Shown here: piece after piece, positions 44,097 to 54,296 of the stretch
How the letters are laid out: every line of letters starts with the position of its first letter
Numbering within the stretch: the first letter of the stretch is position 1
DNA from: Micavibrio sp. UBA2638
Lineage (GTDB): Bacteria; Pseudomonadota; Alphaproteobacteria; Micavibrionales; Micavibrionaceae
Assembly (NCBI GenBank): GCA_002359735.1
Contig: DENS01000001.1
Location: 182,878-246,877 of the forward strand
DNA: 64,000 bases
Direction: 5' to 3'
Translations under genes and position numbers: made by a program
Notes under the pieces: model-generated
What the model was told of the DNA's origin: nothing
The model's database searches: none
Seen by the model: only the letters and a program-made list of their open reading frames with translations

Positions 44097-44999
44097 ATGA
44101 GCTACGTTCTCACGCTGGTCGCGTCCGATGAAGCGCACCCGATTACCAAGTCCCATATCAAGGAAATCGGCAAAATTATCGATTTTTACAATCTGAGCTT
44201 TACCGCGCAGCCCGTATGGCTGGCGCAAACCCGCGCCGTTGATCTGGGTATATCCGACAAGGCACAAGGGGCCCTGATCGCCCATTTGCATGAATATTTG
44301 GCCGCCTTTAAAATTGACCTCTTTTGCAACGCTGTAGAACGGCGCCGTAAAAAACTACTACTGGCCGATATGGATTCAACGATTGTATCCAGTGAAACAT
44401 TGGACGAATTGGCGGCATTTGCCGGTATTAAAGATCAAGTCGCCGAAATAACCCGCCGCGCCATGGAAGGCCAGCTGGATTTTCACGACGCCTTGCGCGA
44501 ACGCGTCAAATTATTAAAGGGTCTGGGCGAAGATAAATTACAGGAAACATTGGACGCGACAGAAATAAACCCCGGCGCGCGGACACTAATCCGCGTTATG
44601 AAAGCCCATAATGCCACTTGCATTCTGGTTTCGGGCGGGTTCACATTTTTTACAGGCGCCATCGCAAATGAACTTGGATTTGACCATCACTTTGGCAACC
44701 ATTTGGAGATAAAAGACGGTCAATTAACCGGACAAGTCATGGAGCCCATACAGGATAAACACGCAAAGCTGGCGTGCCTGAACCGCTATGTTGGGGAACT
44801 GGGCATTCACACCGCGGACGTCATAACCATCGGCGATGGGGCAAACGACCTGCCTATGCTTAAGACCGCGGGATTGGGCATTGGCTATCATGCCAAACAA
44901 ACAGTCAAAGATGAAATTCACAACCTGATACAATATGGCGATTTATCCGCCGCCCTGTATGCGCAAGGCTATAGCTCTCAACAAATTGGCAATGTATAA
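44097..44999 (+). CDS. serB: Phosphoserine phosphatase
   Basis: A 300-residue HAD-family enzyme for the last step of serine synthesis. The nucleophile is D91 and the acid/base D93 in LLLADMDSTIVSSET. Other motifs are LVSGGFTFFTGAIA (Ser of motif II) and TIGDGANDLPML (motif III). An N-terminal domain of about 80 residues precedes the catalytic part. GGAG ten bases before the ATG supports the start. Confidence 0.96.
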   Translation: MSYVLTLVASDEAHPITKSHIKEIGKIIDFYNLSFTAQPVWLAQTRAVDLGISDKAQGALIAHLHEYLAAFKIDLFCNAVERRRKKLLLADMDSTIVSSETLDELAAFAGIKDQVAEITRRAMEGQLDFHDALRERVKLLKGLGEDKLQETLDATEINPGARTLIRVMKAHNATCILVSGGFTFFTGAIANELGFDHHFGNHLEIKDGQLTGQVMEPIQDKHAKLACLNRYVGELGIHTADVITIGDGANDLPMLKTAGLGIGYHAKQTVKDEIHNLIQYGDLSAALYAQGYSSQQIGNV

Positions 45000-45129
45000 T
45001 TGCCATAACCATTAAATATTGTCTTAACCCTCTGTTGTTAGACTTAAAACTGCGTTATATTAGATGGGTGGCGCTTCGGCCGCATTCTTCTTGTACAAAT
45101 TGATTTAATGACTTTCAGGATTTCTCGTT

Positions 45130-46086
45130 ATGACGGAACAATGGCAATATTTGGTAACAAACTCTGAATTAGAGGACTTAATTACCGCATACTGTAACGA
45201 TTTTACGGCCAATGCGCGGGCAGGCCGTTATGGGCCCATTACCGGCCGCGACCGCGAAGTTGAAGAAACAATCCTTATCTTGCTGCAAAAGGGCCGCAAA
45301 AATGCGGTTCTTCTGGCCCCCGCCGGTGTCGGTAAAACCGCCATGGTGGTGGCTTTGGCGCAAAAGGTTGTGGAAGATAAGGTTCCGGATTATTTGAAAA
45401 ATTGTCGCCTGATCGAGGTGGATTTGGCCCGCATGGCCGCCGGAACATCATCACCGGCCGAATTTCAGGAACGTTTTATCCCGCTTTGTAAAGGCGTTGC
45501 CGAACGATACTATAATCCTGACAATCCGCGCATTGTTTTGTTTCTGGACGAAATTCACCAGATCATGCCTAACTGCGAGGGGTCTTCCTACAAGGGGCTT
45601 TCCGATGTAATGAAGCCATATTTGACCGCCGGGGACCTTATGGTGATCGGTGCGACCACCCTGGATGAATTCCGCATGTATGTGGCCACAGATCCTGCGC
45701 TGGACCGTCGTTTCCAGAAAGTTTTCTTAAATGTACCCAATGTTGTTGAAACCTACCGCATCTTAAAATCATTGCGCCCCGGTTTTGAAAAACACCATGG
45801 CATCACCATTTCCAATATTATGTTGATGTTGATCATCCACATGACCGAAGAACATATGCGCAAGCGTAACCAGCCGGACAAATCGATCATCACCATGGAT
45901 TCATCCATGGCCTATCACGTCAAAACACATGGAAAAGGCACGGAATGTGATATCAATTCGGTTTATTACATGGTGGGACGCGAAACCGGCTTGAATAAGC
46001 AAGCCCTGCATGATGAAAAGAAATATCAACGCATTATCAAACAGGTCATGCAGATCGAAGGCGAAGAAGATATTTATTATATCTGA
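45130..46086 (+). CDS. Stand-alone AAA+ ATPase like the first ATPase domain of ClpA/ClpB
   Basis: A 318-residue protein corresponding to one Clp-type ATPase module only. GPITGRDREVEETILILLQK is the Clp lead-in, followed by Walker A PAGVGKT (64-70), Walker B IVLFLDEIHQI, and the sensor/Arg-finger region GATTLDEFRMY...DPALDRRFQ. It lacks the Clp N-domain, middle coiled coil, second ATPase ring and the ClpP-binding loop. It may be a remodelling ATPase for a specific client. It ends 29 bases before an unknown convergent gene and has no recognised partner. Confidence 0.85.
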   Translation: MTEQWQYLVTNSELEDLITAYCNDFTANARAGRYGPITGRDREVEETILILLQKGRKNAVLLAPAGVGKTAMVVALAQKVVEDKVPDYLKNCRLIEVDLARMAAGTSSPAEFQERFIPLCKGVAERYYNPDNPRIVLFLDEIHQIMPNCEGSSYKGLSDVMKPYLTAGDLMVIGATTLDEFRMYVATDPALDRRFQKVFLNVPNVVETYRILKSLRPGFEKHHGITISNIMLMLIIHMTEEHMRKRNQPDKSIITMDSSMAYHVKTHGKGTECDINSVYYMVGRETGLNKQALHDEKKYQRIIKQVMQIEGEEDIYYI

Positions 46087-46115
46087 TATGCCCGCAACCT
46101 TCCGCCGTGCCTGAC

Positions 46116-46625
46116 TTACATCTCTAAACGGTCACTTTGTGACCTCGGCTCTGCCGGGGCTGTATAATCATGACGGCACAAATGCATCACGGTCTGCATA
46201 CGGCCATCGATTACCGCGGTGGGATAATGATGCGCAAGGACATACTCCACAGCCCCCAAAACACTATCCAGATCATTCGCCTCACCAGTAATATGACTTA
46301 GCTGCACCGCCGTCATAACAGAATTATTTTGGGTCAAATCGTCATTGTCCAGGGGTGCAATGTGAAATTTTCCGCCCTGCACATCCACACGCAAGCAGGT
46401 TGAATCAATATTATTCTCGTGATCTATGGTCAAACAGGCATCTTTCAGGGAATAAACCATGCCATTTTGGTTTGAATCCACAATATTCATGGCCCGCATA
46501 CCAACATTAATCCGCAGCACCACAGCGGCAAATCTTTCTTTTTTCTTCTGATCAGAATCTTGCTGAGTGTGTTGTGATAAAGCAAAATCCAGCCCCAAAT
46601 CGGCACGCAATTGATTGACCATCAT
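46116..46625 (-). CDS. Hypothetical protein, 169 residues
   Basis: A soluble protein of no recognised family. It begins with Gln/Asp/Lys-rich sequence and continues with beta-strand-like segments (ERFAAVVLRINVGMRAMNIVD, CLRVDVQGGKFHIAPLD). The C-terminal tail is polar. It is convergent with the AAA+ gene. A purine-rich AAGGGG stretch lies upstream of the start. Function unknown. Confidence 0.65.
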   Translation of the reverse strand: MMVNQLRADLGLDFALSQHTQQDSDQKKKERFAAVVLRINVGMRAMNIVDSNQNGMVYSLKDACLTIDHENNIDSTCLRVDVQGGKFHIAPLDNDDLTQNNSVMTAVQLSHITGEANDLDSVLGAVEYVLAHHYPTAVIDGRMQTVMHLCRHDYTAPAEPRSQSDRLEM

Positions 46626-46656
46626 AAACCCCTTTATAAGTATACGTAATAAATTG

Positions 46657-46681
46657 ACTAAAAACGCCTTACCCTAGGCGT
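46657..46681 (-). terminator. Probable terminator of the rRNA methyltransferase gene
   Basis: Minus strand ACGCCT, six-base loop, AGGCGT, then TTTTA. It lies about 70 bases after the stop at 46754. Confidence 0.5.
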
Positions 46682-46753
46682 CAGTAGTTAATATGTCAAT
46701 TATTAATGCGCCAAAATATCTTTATGATCAGAATTAACCCGCATGCATCGCCG

Positions 46754-47776
46754 TTATTTTACAGCATGAAACACCTTAAATCCGCCGCCGGTATAGATCG
46801 TTTGAACGCTCCAGAACAGATCATTTAACACCCGTTCATAGGGCATCTGATTATTGGCAACCATATACAGCGCCCCGCCTTTACCGCGCAGGGCCTGATG
46901 GGCATTTTTAATAAAAGACACGCCGATATCACTATCGCTTTTTTTGCCTTCATGAAATGGCGGATTCATCACAATCCAGTCATACCCGCCAGCAACGCGG
47001 GGGATCTCTGCCGTTAGATCCATCCATATCCCCTGTTTTTTCATCGCAAAACCGGCAATATTCTTTTCACACAGCGCGACCGCGCGACTATCGGCATCAA
47101 TGAAGTCCAACGCCTTTATTTTCTTGTTCTTATCCAGCACCGCATACGACAAAAACCCGTATCCGCAGCCAAAATCAGCCCCTTTACCCTTTAAATCACG
47201 GGGCATGTGATCGGCCAGAATTTGTGATCCGCGGTCAATTTTATCCCAACCATACACGCCCGGCCGCGATACAAAACCGCCCGGAATTTCACGCTCATTA
47301 TCCTGTTGAAGCCAAAGAGTTAAAACATCTTGATTGATCTGCCCTTTTTCAGCCCAAAATACACGCGCCTTGTTTTTGGATTGTTCCGCAATATTCTGAT
47401 ACCCTAGGGCGAGCAGCATTTTTTTTAATCGTCCGGCCCCTTCTTTATTTCCAGCCGCAACAACCAGCACCCCCCCTTTTTTAAGTTGCCTTGTTGCCCT
47501 GGCCAGATAAATTTCGGTTTCCAGGCGGCTCTTGCTCCCCAGAACCATGGCCGCATCATATGACCCAGGCGCACCATCGCCAGTTTCCTCTTTAAATCCA
47601 GCACGTTCCAGAGTTTGCGCATAAGGTTTGAACCATTGCACCCAGCGCAAATGCGCCGCATTGAACCGTTGCAGATCCGGTGCATACATCGCATTCACAA
47701 ACAACGCCGCCCCCGCCTCCGCGGGGAGCTGACCATTGGAATAGGGAAGAAATAATGTCTCAAGCGCCGGTGTCAT
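46754..47776 (-). CDS. 16S rRNA (guanine-N2) methyltransferase, RsmC/RlmG family
   Basis: About 340 residues, SAM-dependent. The C-terminal half has the SAM motif ADFGCGYGFLS and the catalytic NPPF in DWIVMNPPFHEG. The N-terminal half is a second, degenerate Rossmann domain as in RsmC. RsmC modifies G1207 of 16S rRNA and RlmG modifies 23S G1835; length and layout fit RsmC better. ATG 47776 gives MTPALETLFLP and is preferred to the start 50 codons upstream, which adds unrelated sequence. Confidence 0.88.
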   Translation of the reverse strand: MTPALETLFLPYSNGQLPAEAGAALFVNAMYAPDLQRFNAAHLRWVQWFKPYAQTLERAGFKEETGDGAPGSYDAAMVLGSKSRLETEIYLARATRQLKKGGVLVVAAGNKEGAGRLKKMLLALGYQNIAEQSKNKARVFWAEKGQINQDVLTLWLQQDNEREIPGGFVSRPGVYGWDKIDRGSQILADHMPRDLKGKGADFGCGYGFLSYAVLDKNKKIKALDFIDADSRAVALCEKNIAGFAMKKQGIWMDLTAEIPRVAGGYDWIVMNPPFHEGKKSDSDIGVSFIKNAHQALRGKGGALYMVANNQMPYERVLNDLFWSVQTIYTGGGFKVFHAVK

Positions 47777-47899
47777 GGCGGCATCATAATACAGTTCGGA
47801 ACATAACAAAATAACACAGTTCAGAAAATGCCATGAAAACACGCCAAGAAAAAACCGCGCGGTCTCTCTCTTATCATATATGGGTGGTATAGAGAGAGA

Positions 47900-47924
47900 C
47901 CGGGCGGTCAGCGGGCATGCCCGC
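47900..47924. repeat. Two adjacent hairpins downstream of the second RTX gene
   Basis: GACCG-GG-CGGTC (47898-47909 region) and GCGGGCATGCCCGC (47911-47924) are both palindromic. A T-run follows on the plus strand. On the minus strand they lie just after the RTX stop but lack a T-run, so a role in mRNA end protection is more likely than classical termination. Confidence 0.45.
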
Positions 47925-47941
47925 AACTTTTTTTAACGTAT

Positions 47942-50836
47942 TTAAATAATGCTTACCTGATCAACAATCAGACTGCCATCCTGCACCAATTGTTCCAGAC
48001 CATCGGTAACGGCAACCCCTTCAAAGACGGCCACGGTCTCAAAATCATTGCCTTGCCCATCGCCATTCACCTGCAAGATAGTATTCATATTGCCCTGATC
48101 CACAACCAAATGGATAAAATCAGCCAGATCATCAACATTTTCGTCGTACCCGTCGATGATATCCGACAGGTTCAGCTTATCCCCTTCGGCAAAGTTTAGA
48201 TCCTCAACAGTATCAACGCCGTCAAAGGTATCAAATACAAAGGTATCGGCCCCTGTTCCCCCATTCAGCGTGTCATCACCGGCACCGCCGATTAAAATAT
48301 CATCGCCGCCTTCGCCATATAAAATGTCATCACCGGCGCCGCCATCCAGAACATCATTGCCCTGTTCGCTAGTATCAATCGATTTGACGTTAATGTCCAA
48401 ACTAAACAACACATCTTCAAAATCCGCATCGCCCAGATTGTACAAATCTTCAAAGCCAATCATCAATGTTTCGCTGTCTTGATCGTTTTCCAGACCAGAA
48501 ACCGTATGCACCTTGCCATCCGCGTTTAAATCCGCGGCCGCGCCGCGCTCTGTTGTATGATAAACCTTACCGGCCAGACCTGACTGAACGGTTCCATCAT
48601 CATAAACCACCGACACATCGTTTCCGTTATCATAGATCGTCGCCGCGCGTTCACCGGCGCCGCCCAGATCGTAAACAAAGCGTATATTACCAACTTCGCC
48701 GGTGTCCATGCCGTTATAACCGCTATTGGTGCGATCACCATTCGCAATAATAAAGAAACCAAAATCACCACCGTCTTCAGTGCCAGGAATATCAATCTGA
48801 TGCGGGGTGTTATATCCTGCATCTTTCACATTTTCCCACAAAAGGCTGGCCATCTGGATAGTGCCGTCCGCGGCAATGCTGTAAATCCCCAATGAATTGT
48901 TATAACCAGCCACGCCTTTTTCAAAGGAAATCGTCGCAGTGGCGTCAAAATCCACATTCAAATTAGGGTCCTTGACCCCCAAAGACGGTTCACCGGATGG
49001 ATTCAAATTCTTGATATTGATACGTTCCTGTAATTCAGGGAACAGAATATCATCACTGAAATCCTTATCCATAAGGATCGGTGCGTCATTATTACCGCCA
49101 TACAAGACATCATTGCCCGCGCCGCCAAACAGATCATCATCCCCAGCGCCGCCCAATATTGTATCATCGCCTGTCCCGCCATCAACATGGTCATTACCAT
49201 CGCCCATATTCACGCTGGAACTGAGATAGTCATTATGCAATGTGACATTGTCATCGCCATTACCCGCGGCAATTTTCACCTCTGTGATAGTTTTATCACC
49301 GGTAAAATCAATCACATCATTGCCATCGCCGCTTTGGATATCAAACACATTTGACCATCCGGCATTATTTGTCAGCGATTCAATCGTAATGGTGTCATCC
49401 CCATCGCCTGTGGTAATAAAACCGCGTTTTGCGTCCGTAATATTAACGATAGAATCGCCGCCATTCCCAAAGGTCACATCGGTGTGAACAAAGTTGCTCA
49501 AGGTGATATTGCCCGCGCCATTGGCACTGACTTCCACATTTTTCATGGAGTTCCAGGCACTATCCAAATGAACATTTGCCGTATCGGCATCTGCGAATGT
49601 ATAGCTGACTTGCGCGCTGGCACTTGCGCCTGCGACATCCATGGTTACGGCATCCACGCTTTCACTGACGCCATAACTGCCGGGCTGTAAATCATACCCG
49701 TCTGTACTGTTAATAAATTTGGTGGCTGTGTTGCCGTGGCTGACGCGTATATCCAGATTAGGCGTTTCCAGCACATTGGCAATATCCAGTGTAACACTGC
49801 CGATATCAGACCCGCCCTGACCATCATTTAGAATATAATCAAAACTATCGGTGCCATAAAAATCTGCGGCCGGTGTGTATGTGAAATCACCATTGGTCAG
49901 AATTTCGACCGTACCGCCCGCGGCCGTTGCAATAATTTGCGCCGTTACATTTAATGTTCCGCCGTCACTATCGCTGTCATTACCCAATACATTTCCGCTC
50001 AAAATTGCATCTTCACTGCCGGTAAACGCATCGTCACCAGCAACGGGATCAACATTTGGCAATGGCACACTGCGCAGATCAAATGTCGAATTATCGGCAA
50101 ATTGTAAGGTATCAATACCCGCGCCGCCGCCGTCATACTGGCCTTCAATTGTAATTGTGCCAAATGATCCAGCATCAATAATCATATCATTGCCATTAAA
50201 TGAAAAATTCAGATCGGCCTGCGTTACCGCGTTGGTAAACTGAATCGTGTTGATGTCTAATGATGCGGCCTCGACGATTGTATCATTGCCAAAATCGGCC
50301 TCGCCAAAAACATACACATCATTGCCGGCGCCGCCCGTTAAATAATCGTCATCGGCCCCGCCAATCAGCGTATCATTGCCTGTACCACCAGATATATAAT
50401 CATTGCCTGTGCCGCCATCCAGATTATCGTGTCCGGGGCCACCATCTAAAATATCATCGTTATCATTCCCTGAAATGGTGTCATTGCCGACATTCCCCCA
50501 TAAAACATCATCACCGGCACTGCCGATCAATGTTACATCATTATTCACCGTCATCGTGGCATGCGACAAATCAATCACATCGCCGCCACTTCCGGCCAAT
50601 ACGATCTCAATATTCTGAAAAGTTTGAATACCTGACCCATTGTCAATGCGCAAATAATCGCCGCTATTGCTCATGTTCAAATAATCGATGCCGCCCATAC
50701 CGTCATAGACCGAGTTATTCACCCGGTATTCATCATCTAAAGTGATTGTAAGTCCGCTGTAAGCATTCGTGAGAGAAACAGACAGCTGTTGCAAGCTCCC
50801 CGTAAATGTAATGAAATCCGTTCCGTTACCGGCCAT
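47942..50836 (-). CDS. Second RTX exoprotein, 964 residues, with DUF4114
   Basis: No Sec signal. RTX nonapeptide blocks lie near residues 110-175, 540-585 and 820-870 ([20 protein letters not shown] and similar); these bind calcium after export. A cadherin-like domain is near 262-350 ([20 protein letters not shown]). A DUF4114-type region is at about 680-805 (ending [17 protein letters not shown]). The C-terminus has [20 protein letters not shown] and a hydrophobic end, like the other RTX protein. It lies about 17 kb from the secretion operon, and no other exporter is in sight, so it probably shares that one. Confidence 0.9.
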   Translation of the reverse strand: MAGNGTDFITFTGSLQQLSVSLTNAYSGLTITLDDEYRVNNSVYDGMGGIDYLNMSNSGDYLRIDNGSGIQTFQNIEIVLAGSGGDVIDLSHATMTVNNDVTLIGSAGDDVLWGNVGNDTISGNDNDDILDGGPGHDNLDGGTGNDYISGGTGNDTLIGGADDDYLTGGAGNDVYVFGEADFGNDTIVEAASLDINTIQFTNAVTQADLNFSFNGNDMIIDAGSFGTITIEGQYDGGGAGIDTLQFADNSTFDLRSVPLPNVDPVAGDDAFTGSEDAILSGNVLGNDSDSDGGTLNVTAQIIATAAGGTVEILTNGDFTYTPAADFYGTDSFDYILNDGQGGSDIGSVTLDIANVLETPNLDIRVSHGNTATKFINSTDGYDLQPGSYGVSESVDAVTMDVAGASASAQVSYTFADADTANVHLDSAWNSMKNVEVSANGAGNITLSNFVHTDVTFGNGGDSIVNITDAKRGFITTGDGDDTITIESLTNNAGWSNVFDIQSGDGNDVIDFTGDKTITEVKIAAGNGDDNVTLHNDYLSSSVNMGDGNDHVDGGTGDDTILGGAGDDDLFGGAGNDVLYGGNNDAPILMDKDFSDDILFPELQERINIKNLNPSGEPSLGVKDPNLNVDFDATATISFEKGVAGYNNSLGIYSIAADGTIQMASLLWENVKDAGYNTPHQIDIPGTEDGGDFGFFIIANGDRTNSGYNGMDTGEVGNIRFVYDLGGAGERAATIYDNGNDVSVVYDDGTVQSGLAGKVYHTTERGAAADLNADGKVHTVSGLENDQDSETLMIGFEDLYNLGDADFEDVLFSLDINVKSIDTSEQGNDVLDGGAGDDILYGEGGDDILIGGAGDDTLNGGTGADTFVFDTFDGVDTVEDLNFAEGDKLNLSDIIDGYDENVDDLADFIHLVVDQGNMNTILQVNGDGQGNDFETVAVFEGVAVTDGLEQLVQDGSLIVDQVSII

Positions 50837-50870
50837 GTGTTTTTACCCCAAGTTACTCTTTTTAATTTTT

Positions 50871-50895
50871 AAAGGCTGTTAGTTCGTCAGCCTTT
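50871..50895 (-). repeat. Hairpin in the leader of the second RTX gene
   Basis: AAAGGCTG and CAGCCTTT with a nine-base loop, 35-60 bases before the RTX start. No T-run follows on the minus strand, so a leader structure rather than an attenuator is suggested. Confidence 0.4.
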
Positions 50896-50937
50896 GCCCC
50901 TTATTAATCATTATTATCTACTAATATAGCTCAAAAT

Positions 50938-50971
50938 TAGTTAACATTTTATGTAAATAGTTAATATTTTA
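50938..50971 (+). promoter_or_regulatory. Two direct repeats, 20 bases apart, upstream of the second RTX gene
   Basis: TAGTTAACATTTTA at 50938-50951 and TAGTTAATATTTTA at 50958-50971 differ at one base. The 20-base period puts both on the same face of DNA. They lie in the 191-base gap between the divergent RTX and MATE genes and may bind a regulator. Confidence 0.45.
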
Positions 50972-51027
50972 AACATTTTCGAAACACTTTCTGGCCAAAC
51001 CCGCGAAAACGCTGTAAAAATAAAGCC

Positions 51028-52455
51028 ATGAAACCCCGCCCAAATCGCTATCATAACAAAGGAAATTTAACCGAAGGCCCCATTACGGGGCACCTGATAC
51101 GGCTAACTTTACCCATGACATGGGGCATTTTTGCCATCATCAGCTTCCAATTGGTCGACACATTTTATATCTCGATGCTTGGAACCAAAGAATTGGCGGC
51201 ATTCAGTCTGACCTTCCCTGTGGCCATGGGGGTATTCAGTCTGTTTCTCGGCTTTCAAATTGCCATGGCCTCTGTTGGATCCCGTCTGATTGGGTCGGGT
51301 CAGCGCGCCATAATGCAACGCGTGGCCACCCATGCCATCTTCCTGGTGTTTGCTTTGGGGGTATGTATTGCGGCGGCCGGACTGATTTTGCATGATTCCA
51401 TTTTTGCCTTATTAGGAGCCAGCCCGGAAATGCTGCCTGACATTTGGTCTTATATGTCAATTTGGTTTACCGGCGCCATTTTTGTGACCGTTCCTATGAT
51501 TAACCACGCCGCAATGCGCGCCGATGGCGATTCAAAGACGCCGGCCCTGATTATGACGGGCGTTGCCCTGATTAATATTATACTGGACCCGATTTTAATT
51601 TTTGGGTTGCTGGGTTTCCCCAGACTGGAAATACAAGGCGCGGCCATTGCCACCATTTTCGCCAATGCCTGCGCCATGGGATTGGGGCTTTATATTAACT
51701 ACAGACACAAAGGGTTGATCCTGAACCCCCTCAAGGTTGGTCTGGCGCATTTCGGCAATTCTATGAAACGGCTTTTATTTATTGCCATTCCGGCAGGCTT
51801 GACCAATACAATCCAACCCATCATCAATGCCTTTATATTCGCCCTGCTGGCCAAATACGGCCATGAGGCCATAGCCGCCTATGGCGTGGCCACCCGCGTA
51901 GAGGCCTTTGCCTTTGTCATTTTAATGGCGTTATCATCGGGTATGGCGCCAATAATTGGCCAAAACTGGGGGGCACAAAAATATGACCGCGTGCATGACA
52001 CCTTAAAACTGGCTATTCGCTTTTGTATTGCCTGGTCATTATTTATCGCCGTTATTTTGGCCACATTCGCAAAACCGATTGCCGCGCTGTTTTCGGACAA
52101 CTCGGATATGATCGCATATGCCAGCCTGTATTTCTGGATTGTGCCCTGTTCCTATGCCTTTGGTAATCTGATTATGGGATGGGGGTCTGCCTTTAATGCC
52201 ATGGGCATGCCCCAACGATCCATGCTGATGATTGTGGTTAAAATGATTGTCCTGACGGTTCCGGCGGTACTGATCGGTGATCATTATTATGGTTACACAG
52301 GCATATTATTGGCCATGGCAGGCGTAAATGTCATTGCAGGAACAACCTTCCACATAGTAAACTGGAAAAAATGCCGCGCCGCAGAGAAGGATATAAGCGC
52401 CGCCGCCCCGCCCGGCACCACCAACAACAACCGCCAAACAAAGACACCAGCATAA
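51028..52455 (+). CDS. MATE-family multidrug/metabolite exporter
   Basis: A 475-residue membrane protein with about 12 helices in two halves. The start resembles the family (GPITGHLIRLTLPMTWGIFAI, VDTFYISMLGTKELAAFSL) and the mid region has MRADGDSKTPALIMTGVALINIILDPILIF. Such proteins export drugs or metabolites using sodium or proton gradients. The C-terminus is a polar tail. Three bases separate it from the Kef-type gene, so both are likely co-transcribed. Confidence 0.93.
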   Translation: MKPRPNRYHNKGNLTEGPITGHLIRLTLPMTWGIFAIISFQLVDTFYISMLGTKELAAFSLTFPVAMGVFSLFLGFQIAMASVGSRLIGSGQRAIMQRVATHAIFLVFALGVCIAAAGLILHDSIFALLGASPEMLPDIWSYMSIWFTGAIFVTVPMINHAAMRADGDSKTPALIMTGVALINIILDPILIFGLLGFPRLEIQGAAIATIFANACAMGLGLYINYRHKGLILNPLKVGLAHFGNSMKRLLFIAIPAGLTNTIQPIINAFIFALLAKYGHEAIAAYGVATRVEAFAFVILMALSSGMAPIIGQNWGAQKYDRVHDTLKLAIRFCIAWSLFIAVILATFAKPIAALFSDNSDMIAYASLYFWIVPCSYAFGNLIMGWGSAFNAMGMPQRSMLMIVVKMIVLTVPAVLIGDHYYGYTGILLAMAGVNVIAGTTFHIVNWKKCRAAEKDISAAAPPGTTNNNRQTKTPA

Positions 52456-52458
52456 GCC

Positions 52459-54207
52459 ATGCATGAATTTGCCCTGTTAACACCAACAGTTTTGCTTCTT
52501 AGCGTCGGCTTTATGGTCATTCTTATATGTCGCCTGACCCGCGTTAGCCCCATCATAGGGTTTTTGTTGGCCGGATTGGTTCTGGGCCCCCATGGCATGG
52601 GCCTGATTCACGATACAGAGACAACGCATCTGCTGGCCGAATTGGGCGTGGTCTTCCTGCTGTTTGACATCGGGTTGCATTTTTCCACCAAATCAGCCTG
52701 GAGCATGCGCAGGGATCTCTTCGGCCTGGCCCCCATGCAAATGTTAATTACCGGAGTTATTCTGGCCTCTACCATGAAATTTATCTTCGGCATGAGCGGG
52801 GATTTCGCCCTGTTAACCGGTTTTGCCTTGGCTTTATCCTCCACCGCCGTGGTCATGCAGATTATTGGCGATTTACGGCAAAACGAAAGCCCCGTCGGCA
52901 AAAGCGCCAAGGCCATGCTAATCTTTCAGGATACATTGGCCATCTTCCTGTTGATATTTGCCGATACGGTCGGCAGCAATGAAACCGAATTGGCACATCT
53001 GGTCTTGACCACATTATTAAAAACGATCATCGCCATTATATTGGTTGTGGCCCTGGGTAAATATGTACTGACCCCGCTATTAAGGCTGGTGACGCGCTAT
53101 AACGACCCGGAAATGTTCACGGTTTTGGGGCTTGTCATTGTTATGGTGACCGCCGCCATGACCGATTATGCCGGCCTGTCACTAACGCTGGGCGCGTTTT
53201 TGGCCGGTATGGTATTGGCCGAAACACCATTCCGCATCCTATTACAAAACGAATTGCGGCCCTTCCGCTCGCTGTTAATGGCATTCTTTTTCATCAGCAC
53301 CGGCATGATGCTGGAACCGGCGATCATTATTGCCAATGGTGATGTTGTCCTTAGTCTTTTATTATTGATCCTGAGTGTGAAAGCAGCCGTCATCGGTGCA
53401 TTGATCTTTATCTCGCGCCGCCCCGCCCATCACGCAATACAGCTGGCGTTCTTTCTGGCGCAGGGCAGCGAATTCGCCTTTGTCATTTTCTCCATGGCCG
53501 CCGTTAGCGCGGGCATGGGCAGTGCCATATCACAACAATTAATATCGGCCGTCGCCCTCAGCATGTTGGTCACCCCCATCTTTAGCGGAATTGCCTATCG
53601 ATGGAGCCTGAATATCTGTCAAAGCCTGAAGGGTATCACCAATGTCAGTATCTATGACAACAGCCCGGTTAACAAACAACCAGTATTCATCGTGGGCATG
53701 AACGAAGTCGGAAAAACCCTGGCCCGCGCTTTTCGTGAACATAATATTTCCTACATCGCCATAGAACATGACAGAAACCGCTTTTTAGAAGCCACCGCCG
53801 CGGGGTATGTCGTGGCCTATGGCAATCCCGGCGATTTACGGTTCTGGAATACATTGGGCGCCGATAATGCGCGCGCTGTCTGCGTGGCCTCTCCGCGCTA
53901 TGAAATTACCAAAGAAATCTCACCGGTCATCCAAAAACTATATCCGCGCCTGAAACGTTACGTCGCCGTTAATGATTCCGACGAAGCCCAGCGTTTCATG
54001 GCCCTAGGCACCATCCCTTTCCACAATAAAGGCGCGCCGCCGGGGCTGGAAATGGCCTGTTTCCTGCTCAGCGAATTTGGCGTCAGCCACAGCGCCATCG
54101 AAGATTTTCAGGAAGAAGAACACGGCGCCTATCTGGAAATTCACCCCGATCCTGTGCTTGACGAACGTTACGAAGAACAGGGCGAGGAACTCCCCGTCAA
54201 TAATTAA
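52459..54207 (+). CDS. Monovalent cation:proton antiporter-2 with RCK domain (Kef/Ybal type)
   Basis: A 582-residue protein. The first 380 residues hold about 12 membrane helices (SPIIGFLLAGLVLGPHG, LAELGVVFLLFDIGLHF, LAQGSEFAFVIFSM). A cytoplasmic TrkA-N/RCK domain follows from about residue 410, with the nucleotide loop IVGMNEVGKTLA. The second Gly of the usual GxGxxG is Asn here. It probably exchanges K+ or Na+ for protons. The glutathione-binding site of KefB/C cannot be judged. Confidence 0.9.
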   Translation: MHEFALLTPTVLLLSVGFMVILICRLTRVSPIIGFLLAGLVLGPHGMGLIHDTETTHLLAELGVVFLLFDIGLHFSTKSAWSMRRDLFGLAPMQMLITGVILASTMKFIFGMSGDFALLTGFALALSSTAVVMQIIGDLRQNESPVGKSAKAMLIFQDTLAIFLLIFADTVGSNETELAHLVLTTLLKTIIAIILVVALGKYVLTPLLRLVTRYNDPEMFTVLGLVIVMVTAAMTDYAGLSLTLGAFLAGMVLAETPFRILLQNELRPFRSLLMAFFFISTGMMLEPAIIIANGDVVLSLLLLILSVKAAVIGALIFISRRPAHHAIQLAFFLAQGSEFAFVIFSMAAVSAGMGSAISQQLISAVALSMLVTPIFSGIAYRWSLNICQSLKGITNVSIYDNSPVNKQPVFIVGMNEVGKTLARAFREHNISYIAIEHDRNRFLEATAAGYVVAYGNPGDLRFWNTLGADNARAVCVASPRYEITKEISPVIQKLYPRLKRYVAVNDSDEAQRFMALGTIPFHNKGAPPGLEMACFLLSEFGVSHSAIEDFQEEEHGAYLEIHPDPVLDERYEEQGEELPVNN

Positions 54208-54220
54208 TTTTCATAATAAA

Positions 54221-54249
54221 TTGACTTTGGGTAATTTTTACTATATTCT
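54221..54249 (+). promoter_or_regulatory. Promoter of the lipoprotein gene
   Basis: TTGACT at 54221-54226 and TATTCT at 54244-54249 with a 17-base spacer (TATATT at 54242 is an alternative). A ribosome binding site (AAAGGTAAGGG) precedes the ATG at 54297. Confidence 0.55.
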
Positions 54250-54296
54250 ACACAAATAATTTACAGACATATTTTTAACAAAGGTAAGGGATTACC

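Noticed and set aside
45010..45031. A second CtrA-like box (TTAA...TTAACC) before the AAA+ gene
   Set aside because: The gap is eight bases rather than seven, and position and orientation give no further support.
45064..45108. A 14-residue frame just before the AAA+ gene as a leader peptide
   Set aside because: Too short to judge, no hairpin or codon pattern of attenuation.
47777..47926. 50-codon N-terminal extension of the RsmC-like gene
   Set aside because: The added sequence does not resemble the family and has no start signal; ATG 47776 gives the normal length.
48230..50500. Tandem short repeats that could suggest a CRISPR array
   Set aside because: The repeats are in-frame RTX nonapeptides of a coding gene, with no fixed repeat-spacer pattern and no cas genes nearby.
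48200..50750. Plus-strand Pro/Ser-rich and His/Arg-rich frames across the second RTX gene
   Set aside because: Composition bias comes from reading the Gly-Asp-rich RTX repeats on the other strand; no start signals.
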